Below are positions 59,766-64,000 of a DNA stretch of 64,000 bases, in pieces. Location of the stretch: assembly GCA_963819975.1 (NCBI GenBank), contig CAWFYE010000002.1:248001-312000 (forward strand). Reading direction: 5' to 3'. Under the pieces are notes generated by a model. The model was given only the letters and a program-made list of their open reading frames with translations, searched no databases and was not told the DNA's origin. Positions within the stretch are counted from its first letter, which is position 1, and each line of letters starts with the position of its first letter. A program made the position numbers and the translations under genes. Origin of the DNA: Palsa-1392 sp963819975 (GTDB lineage: Bacteria > Verrucomicrobiota > Verrucomicrobiia > Chthoniobacterales > UBA10450).

Positions 59766-60933
59766 TACCATTACCTTCCTGGTTGAAACGTTGAAGTGGA
59801 ACCGCCCGTCGCACCGGCAAAGGTGCGGGGCTGGAGTGAAATTGTTTGACGCCCGGGCTGTAAGGGAGCGCTTTTTTGATCGTCGTTGGGCGAACCGCGG
59901 TGGCTTTGCGGATCTCGGGTTCCTTCCTGGCCGCCTTGAGCTCCTTCGGTGCACCCTGTGATTCCTTTGGCGGCGTCGGCGGGATCATTTCCAGTTCAGG
60001 CTCGAGTTCTGAAATAATCTCCGAGGCGGGCCGCGCAAAAGTGACGGGGATGTTGCGCGAAACGAGGAGGTTGACGGTCTCGATCGGCCGTTGCGTGTCG
60101 TCGCTATAGACGAGGAATTGCTCGAGGCGCTCCATCTGCAGGTCGAGGTCGTCGAAGCCGAACATGACCCGGGTGTGATTCTTGTCCGTCACGAGCAGGC
60201 AATAACCTTTCGAGACATCCACCTCGCGGATCTGGAAGCGCGTCTGCATGAAGCTGGTTGTCGTTAGGCGGAGAAGCTCGAGGGCTGATTTGGCTTCGAA
60301 TGAATCGACGGTCTTGCCCGGAACGAGCGCCTCGCTCGAGCAGCCGGTGATCAAGGGCAGGGCGAGATATTCCGGCAGCAATTTTTTTTCTTTCATCAAG
60401 ATCCCGCGCGCGTCGACGAGGAAGGCGGCATCGGAAGCAAAGGGATCGGCGACTGCTTTCTCGCTCGTGATCCAGGCGATCGGCTTGCGCTCCGTGATCG
60501 TGATGTCGATTTCGTTAGGCATCTTCCGTTCCACCTGCACCTCGTCGATTTGCGGGAGCTGCTGCAACCGATCGTGGACCTGGGCGAGGTTGACGGAAAA
60601 AATATTCAAGCCCTGGCTGAGCCCACCCGCTTTCAGCACCTGATCCCGCTGCAAGGTACCGTCGGTCCGGACCGCGATCGTGCTCAGTTGGTAATCGGGA
60701 TTGTCGAAAAAGAAGCGGCTCAACCCGGTCCGAACGCCGTAATAAGCGCCCGCGCAAAGCGCGATCATGAGAGCGATTTTCGAGACGACGAGGAGGAGGC
60801 GGCGATTGCGGTGATGGGAAGCACGCCGGGCCCGTACCTTGACGTCGAGCAGGTGCTGCTGCTTACGCTGGCGCGAGGTGGAGAGGCGGCGATTGGCGGC
60901 GCGCGGTTGGTTCTTGCTCGATTTCGCTCTCAT
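59758..60933 (-). CDS. ftsQ: Cell division protein FtsQ (DivIB-like)
   Basis: 391 residues from 60933 (ATGA overlap with ddl). A basic cytoplasmic tail (about 1-50) precedes a membrane helix (LLLVVSKIALMIALCAGAYYGV, about 45-66), then the POTRA domain with LSTIAVRTDGTLQRDQVLKAGGLSQGLNIFSVNLAQVHDRLQQLPQIDEVQVERKMPN. A C-terminal Pro/Lys-rich extension of about 80 residues is unusual. It acts in the divisome in the periplasm with FtsL/FtsB, not seen here. Confidence 0.88.
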   Translation of the reverse strand: MRAKSSKNQPRAANRRLSTSRQRKQQHLLDVKVRARRASHHRNRRLLLVVSKIALMIALCAGAYYGVRTGLSRFFFDNPDYQLSTIAVRTDGTLQRDQVLKAGGLSQGLNIFSVNLAQVHDRLQQLPQIDEVQVERKMPNEIDITITERKPIAWITSEKAVADPFASDAAFLVDARGILMKEKKLLPEYLALPLITGCSSEALVPGKTVDSFEAKSALELLRLTTTSFMQTRFQIREVDVSKGYCLLVTDKNHTRVMFGFDDLDLQMERLEQFLVYSDDTQRPIETVNLLVSRNIPVTFARPASEIISELEPELEMIPPTPPKESQGAPKELKAARKEPEIRKATAVRPTTIKKALPYSPGVKQFHSSPAPLPVRRAVPLQRFNQEGNGNG

Positions 60934-61859
60934 TTTTGCGAGGGTCGGGCGGCGAGTGAAAGTTCGACGATGCGGAGGCAAAGCTGCGGGTAGCTGATGC
61001 CGGCAACCGCCGCGGCGTCGGGCAGCAGACTGGTCTCGGTCATGCCGGGAATGGTGTTGATCTCGAGCACGGAAGGCTCGTTCCGTTCCGAAAGCATGAG
61101 GTCGACGCGGGAATAAACTTTCAGGCCTAACGAGCGGGTGGCGAGCAGAGCGAGGTCCTGAATCTTGCCCGTCAGATCGCCCGCGATCTGCGCCGGGCAG
61201 ACGTGCTCCGCGCCGCCGCCGCCCTGCGGGTTGAGAAACGGATATTTGTCATTGAAATCGTAGAACCCGCTCTTGGGAATGATTTCGAGGACCGGCAGAG
61301 CGAGATCGCCGAGGACGCCGATCGTCAACTCGCGCCCGGGAACAAACTGCTCGATCAAGAGTTCGTCGTCGTACTTGGCGGCCTCGCGCAGGTCGGTGGC
61401 GACGGTCGACTCCTCTTTCACGATGTAAACACCGACGGTCGATCCCTCGCGAGGCGCCTTGATGACGTAGGGCAGAGGAAGAGTAGGCTGCTGGCCGTTG
61501 TGGATGATTTCCCAGGTCGGCGTGGCAACGCCGTGCTGGGAGAATTTCTTCTTCGACTCGATCTTATCGAAAGCGAGGCGGCTGCCTTCCACGTTCTCGC
61601 CGGTGTAGGGCACGCCCCGGTCTTCGAGGATCTGTTGCAACTCGCCGTCCTCGCCGAAGGTGCCGTGAACGGCAATGAAGGCCAGTTCAGTGTCGTTAGG
61701 CAAGATGAAGTCTGCGTTCTGGACGTCGACCTCGGTGACTTCCGCGCCTAACGAGCGGAGGGCCTTGGCAACCCCGGCAGCGGTCGCGAAAGAGACTGCG
61801 CGCTCGGAGCCGGGACCGCCTTTGAGAACCGCGATTTTCTTGTTCGTCAGATTGCTCAT
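60930..61859 (-). CDS. ddl: D-alanine--D-alanine ligase
   Basis: 309 residues. KIAVLKGGPGSERAVSFATAAGVAKAL and VHGTFGEDGELQQILE(D)RGVPYTG are the N-terminal and D-Ala-binding blocks, PYVIKAPREGSTVGVYIV is the ATP-grasp Lys strand and VLEINTIPGMTETSLLP the metal-binding end. It makes D-Ala-D-Ala for peptidoglycan precursors. Between murC-murB and ftsQ it is part of the dcw cluster; its stop overlaps the ftsQ start. Confidence 0.95.
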   Translation of the reverse strand: MSNLTNKKIAVLKGGPGSERAVSFATAAGVAKALRSLGAEVTEVDVQNADFILPNDTELAFIAVHGTFGEDGELQQILEDRGVPYTGENVEGSRLAFDKIESKKKFSQHGVATPTWEIIHNGQQPTLPLPYVIKAPREGSTVGVYIVKEESTVATDLREAAKYDDELLIEQFVPGRELTIGVLGDLALPVLEIIPKSGFYDFNDKYPFLNPQGGGGAEHVCPAQIAGDLTGKIQDLALLATRSLGLKVYSRVDLMLSERNEPSVLEINTIPGMTETSLLPDAAAVAGISYPQLCLRIVELSLAARPSQK

Positions 61860-61885
61860 GGTGTGACCTCCGCCCGTAAAACAAT

Positions 61886-62008
61886 TGTCATCCTGAGCCG
61901 CGGAGACGGCGAAGGACCTCGCAACTGCAACCCGTGTGTTCTGATTGCGCGAAAACGTCTATGGCAACGGCGAGGTCCCTCGCCGCGCTGCGCCGGCTCG
62001 GGATGACA
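61886..62008. repeat. R2 inverted repeat (GTCATCCTGAG-type)
   Basis: TGTCATCCTGAGCCGCGGAG at 61886 and its near reverse complement GCCGGCTCGGGATGACA ending at 62008 flank about 60 bases that also carry GGCGAAGGACCTCGC and GCGAGGTCCCTCGCC. It is a palindromic element in the gap between murC-murB and ddl, unlike R1. Dispersed repeats with a GTCATCCTGAG end are known from various soil bacteria. Confidence 0.65.
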
Positions 62009-62046
62009 AGAAAGGAACGTGCCGCAGAATTTCGCGCCGACGCGGT

Positions 62047-64000
62047 TCATGAATTCTCCCCCACGATTTGGACTTCGGTTTCCAGCTCGACTCCACGTTC
62101 TTTGCGCGCCGTCGCCTGGATCTGCCCGATCAACTCAAGGACTTCGTCGGCTGTGGCGGCGCCTTCATTCACAATAAAATTGCCGTGCACTTCCGAGACC
62201 CGCGCATCGCCCACCCGTGAGCCTTTCAGGCCCAGCTCGTCGACCAGTTTGCCAGCCGGGCAGGCTGCCGGATTTTTGAAAATGCAGCCCGCGCTCTTCG
62301 CGCTCGGCTGGGTGGCGCGGCGTTTCTCCTGCGACGCGTCCAGTCGCCTGACGATTTCCTCGGCCGACGATTTCTCCCCGCGAAAAACAGCCGAAACAGC
62401 GAAGTTTTCCTCGAGCGAGGGAACGTGACGATATTGCACTTCCAATTCGGCCGGCGTCTTTTCATGGGCCACTCCTTCGCGATCGAGATATCGCACCCGA
62501 ACGACCTGATCGAAAGCCTGCGCTCCCATCGCCCCGGCGTTCATCCGCAGGCCGCCGCCGACTGATCCTGGAATTCCTTCCATCCATTCAAAACCGCCGA
62601 TCCCCGCGGCTTTCCCCGCATAGGCGACCTGCTTCAGCTTCGCCCCCACTCCGGCCGTCACTTCGAGACCGGCCGTCTCGACTTTATCGAACTCGCCGCC
62701 GCTCGGATGAACCACTACCCCACGAATGCCGCCCTCTCGCACGAGCAGATTGGACCCGCGACCGATGACGAAGAGCGGGAGATTTTCGCGCCGGCAAAAC
62801 CGGATCAATTTCGCGAAAGCTTCCTCGGTTCTTGGTTCGACCCAGAATTGCGCCGGGCCGCCGACCCGCAGAGTGGTGTGCTTGGCGAGCGGTTCTGAGA
62901 GGCGGACTTCGCCTTTCGGCCCGACGAGCTCCTTCAAGCGCTCGGCGATGACCAACTCGGCCGCGAGCTTGGCCAATTGCTCGTGCACGTTGCCCGCGCC
63001 GAGGCTGAGGACGAGATCGCCCTCCAGCAGCATCCGGCCGAGATCGCCATGCAGCCGATCGAGTCGCGGTTGATACGAAACAGCGCGGTGGCCGTGCTGC
63101 GAAATCGCGTCCACGATCGTCTGACCGCTGATCCCCGGGAGCGCAGCTTCGCTGGCCGCGTAAACATCCGTGATCACAACCTGATCGGCATCGTCAAAGG
63201 CCGCGCCAAATTCGTGCTGCAAAGCCTTCGTTCGGGAATAACGATGCGGTTGGAACATCGTCAGGATCCGCTTGCGCCCGGCGGAGCGCGCGGTCGCGAG
63301 CGTCGCCCGAATCTCTGTTGGATGATGCGCATAATCATCGACCAGAAGAAAACGATCGCTCTGGTATTTGATCTCGAAGCGGCGGCGGGCGTGTCGAAAA
63401 GTGCCTAACGATTTTGCGACTTTGTCGAACGGAATTCCCAGCTCGGTGGCGAGTGCGATGACCCCGAGTGCGTTGCTCACGTTGTGCTTTCCGGGCACGC
63501 TGAGGGTCGCATCGCCCAGTTTCTCGCCGCCGCGTTGGACGCAGAAAATAGCGGCGAAATCCTGCAGCTCGAGTCCGGTTGCGCGATAGCGTGCTTCCTC
63601 ACTGAAGCCGTAGGAAACCGTCCGGGCGTGTGCGCGGCAGATGCGAGGGGCGTGTAGATCGTCGGCGCAATAAAAGACCGAGCCCTTTGCCTGCCGGAGT
63701 AGTTTCGCGAAGACCTCCTCGATCGCGGCCAGGTCTTTGTAATAGTCGAGATGCTCTTCCTCCACGTTGAGGATGAGGGCGTGCTCCGGCTGGAACAGTT
63801 GCAGCGTGCCGTCGCTCTCGTCCCCTTCCGCGACGAAATATTCGCCGCGCGAATCCCAATGCGCGTTGCTCCCCAGAATCGGAATCTCCGCCCCGACGTA
63901 ATGCGATGGATGCAATCCGCCGCCGCGCAAAACGTGCGCCATCATCGCGGTCGTGGTCGTTTTACCGTGCATCCCGGCGACGATGATTCCACGCTTCCCG
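62047..64000 (-). CDS. murC/murB: MurC-MurB fusion, N-terminally cut by window edge
   Basis: 651 residues visible, the N-terminus beyond 64000. The MurC part (first about 340) has the ATP loop GMHGKTTTTAMM (preceded by GKRGIIVA at the edge), GEYFVAEGDESDGT, YAHHPTEIRATL and HRYSRT, which fit UDP-N-acetylmuramate-L-alanine ligase. The MurB part (about 355-651) has LAKHTTLRVGGPAQFWVEP, the FAD loop IGRGSNLLVREGGIRGVVV, GGLRMNAGAMG, KSAGCIFKNP and SEVHGNFIVNEGAATADEVL, so UDP-N-acetylenolpyruvoylglucosamine reductase. Two consecutive steps of peptidoglycan synthesis in one chain. First of the dcw run murC-murB, ddl, ftsQ, ftsA, ftsZ. Confidence 0.93.
   Translation of the reverse strand, partial: GKRGIIVAGMHGKTTTTAMMAHVLRGGGLHPSHYVGAEIPILGSNAHWDSRGEYFVAEGDESDGTLQLFQPEHALILNVEEEHLDYYKDLAAIEEVFAKLLRQAKGSVFYCADDLHAPRICRAHARTVSYGFSEEARYRATGLELQDFAAIFCVQRGGEKLGDATLSVPGKHNVSNALGVIALATELGIPFDKVAKSLGTFRHARRRFEIKYQSDRFLLVDDYAHHPTEIRATLATARSAGRKRILTMFQPHRYSRTKALQHEFGAAFDDADQVVITDVYAASEAALPGISGQTIVDAISQHGHRAVSYQPRLDRLHGDLGRMLLEGDLVLSLGAGNVHEQLAKLAAELVIAERLKELVGPKGEVRLSEPLAKHTTLRVGGPAQFWVEPRTEEAFAKLIRFCRRENLPLFVIGRGSNLLVREGGIRGVVVHPSGGEFDKVETAGLEVTAGVGAKLKQVAYAGKAAGIGGFEWMEGIPGSVGGGLRMNAGAMGAQAFDQVVRVRYLDREGVAHEKTPAELEVQYRHVPSLEENFAVSAVFRGEKSSAEEIVRRLDASQEKRRATQPSAKSAGCIFKNPAACPAGKLVDELGLKGSRVGDARVSEVHGNFIVNEGAATADEVLELIGQIQATARKERGVELETEVQIVGENS

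Larger units (their letters stand above)
44..63410. repeat. Dispersed over-represented word TCGTTAGGC
   Basis: The 7-base core CGTTAGG was found by eye 53 times in the window, 32 as CGTTAGG and 21 as CCTAACG on the plus strand. Examples start at 44, 961, 1172, 1985, 2792, 3045, 6049, 6633, 8216, 20084, 20202, 21210, 24613, 29418, 31847, 37207, 39510, 40233, 45978, 49877, 52145, 57863, 60262, 61126 and 63404. T precedes the core in 46 copies and C follows it in about 40. About 8 copies are expected from base composition. Copies are mostly inside genes, in all three frames (Pro-Asn, Leu-Thr, Ser-Leu-Gly, Val-Arg), so the constraint is on the DNA. None lies between 8222 and 20084. Function unknown. 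Confidence 0.8.

Noticed and set aside
1..64000. tRNA, rRNA, RNase P, SRP RNA and CRISPR arrays.
   Set aside because: The only T-arm-like GTTCAA site found belongs to tmRNA. The RNase P core GAGGAAAGTCC and CRISPR-like regularly spaced repeats were not seen; R1 copies are few, unevenly spaced and inverted.
1..64000. Insertion sequences or prophage genes behind the R1, R2 and R3 repeats.
   Set aside because: No transposase, integrase or phage structural gene is encoded in the window.

Overview
The window is about 64 kb of GC-rich (roughly 60%) bacterial chromosome, gene-dense on both strands. It most resembles Verrucomicrobiota of the Chthoniobacter/Spartobacteria kind. The reasons are a four-gene set of overlapping prepilin-like genes matching the 'Verru_Chthon cassette' families, a fused MurC-MurB protein next to ddl-ftsQ-ftsA-ftsZ, a sigma factor followed by Ser/Thr kinases with TPR tails, and many secreted, lipid-anchored and outer-membrane proteins. 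I see no tRNA, rRNA, transposase, phage gene or CRISPR array. The only stable RNA found is tmRNA (42987-43341, minus).

Layout. 1-8.3 kb: NlpC-like secreted protein, LysE exporter, queE and queD (queuosine precursor), Fsr-type MFS pump, secreted thioredoxin, class-I amidotransferase, a small basic protein, an ABC ATPase without its permease, and an ADP/ATP-carrier-like transporter. 8.4-11 kb: FG-GAP beta-propeller protein and an exported SDR. 11.5-17 kb (minus): five overlapping genes, four with prepilin-type N-termini and one with a Big_5-like domain. 17.3-23.2 kb (plus): TPR/MshEN-like protein, GspE/PilB ATPase, a large protein with a duplicated module and a roadblock domain, an MglA-type GTPase and a roadblock protein; pilC follows at 26.4 kb. 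Together 11.5-27.6 kb looks like one type IV pilus/type II secretion-like machine with its own small-GTPase switch. 27.9-29.5 kb: glycosyltransferase-like protein and sulfotransferase. 29.7-35.1 kb: sulfur operon of Rrf2 regulator, YezD, outer-membrane channel, SsuABC-like importer and HPr. 35-43 kb: DUF1460 protein, universal stress protein, RarA, RNA polymerase omega, Lhr-type helicase, methyltransferase, Cys-rich protein, dodecin, tmRNA. 43.5-50.8 kb: methyltransferase, then sigma factor, active kinase and tandem pseudokinase. 51-57 kb: cytochrome c maturation pair (ResB, CcsA), lipoproteins, PepSY protein, MsrA. 57-64 kb (minus): murC-murB, ddl, ftsQ, ftsA, ftsZ.

The strongest unexplained signal is a short word, TCGTTAGGC (core CGTTAGG), present 53 times by hand count against about 8 expected, in both orientations and all reading frames, forcing rare TTA and AGG codons and four times containing a stop codon. 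It is absent from a continuous 11.9 kb holding the prepilin genes. In a genome with type IV pilus genes, a DNA-uptake-type word is one hypothesis; a Chi-like or segregation signal is another. Second is the pseudokinase that lost three catalytic residues beside its intact paralogue. Third is the duplicated-module/roadblock protein translated between PilB and MglA.
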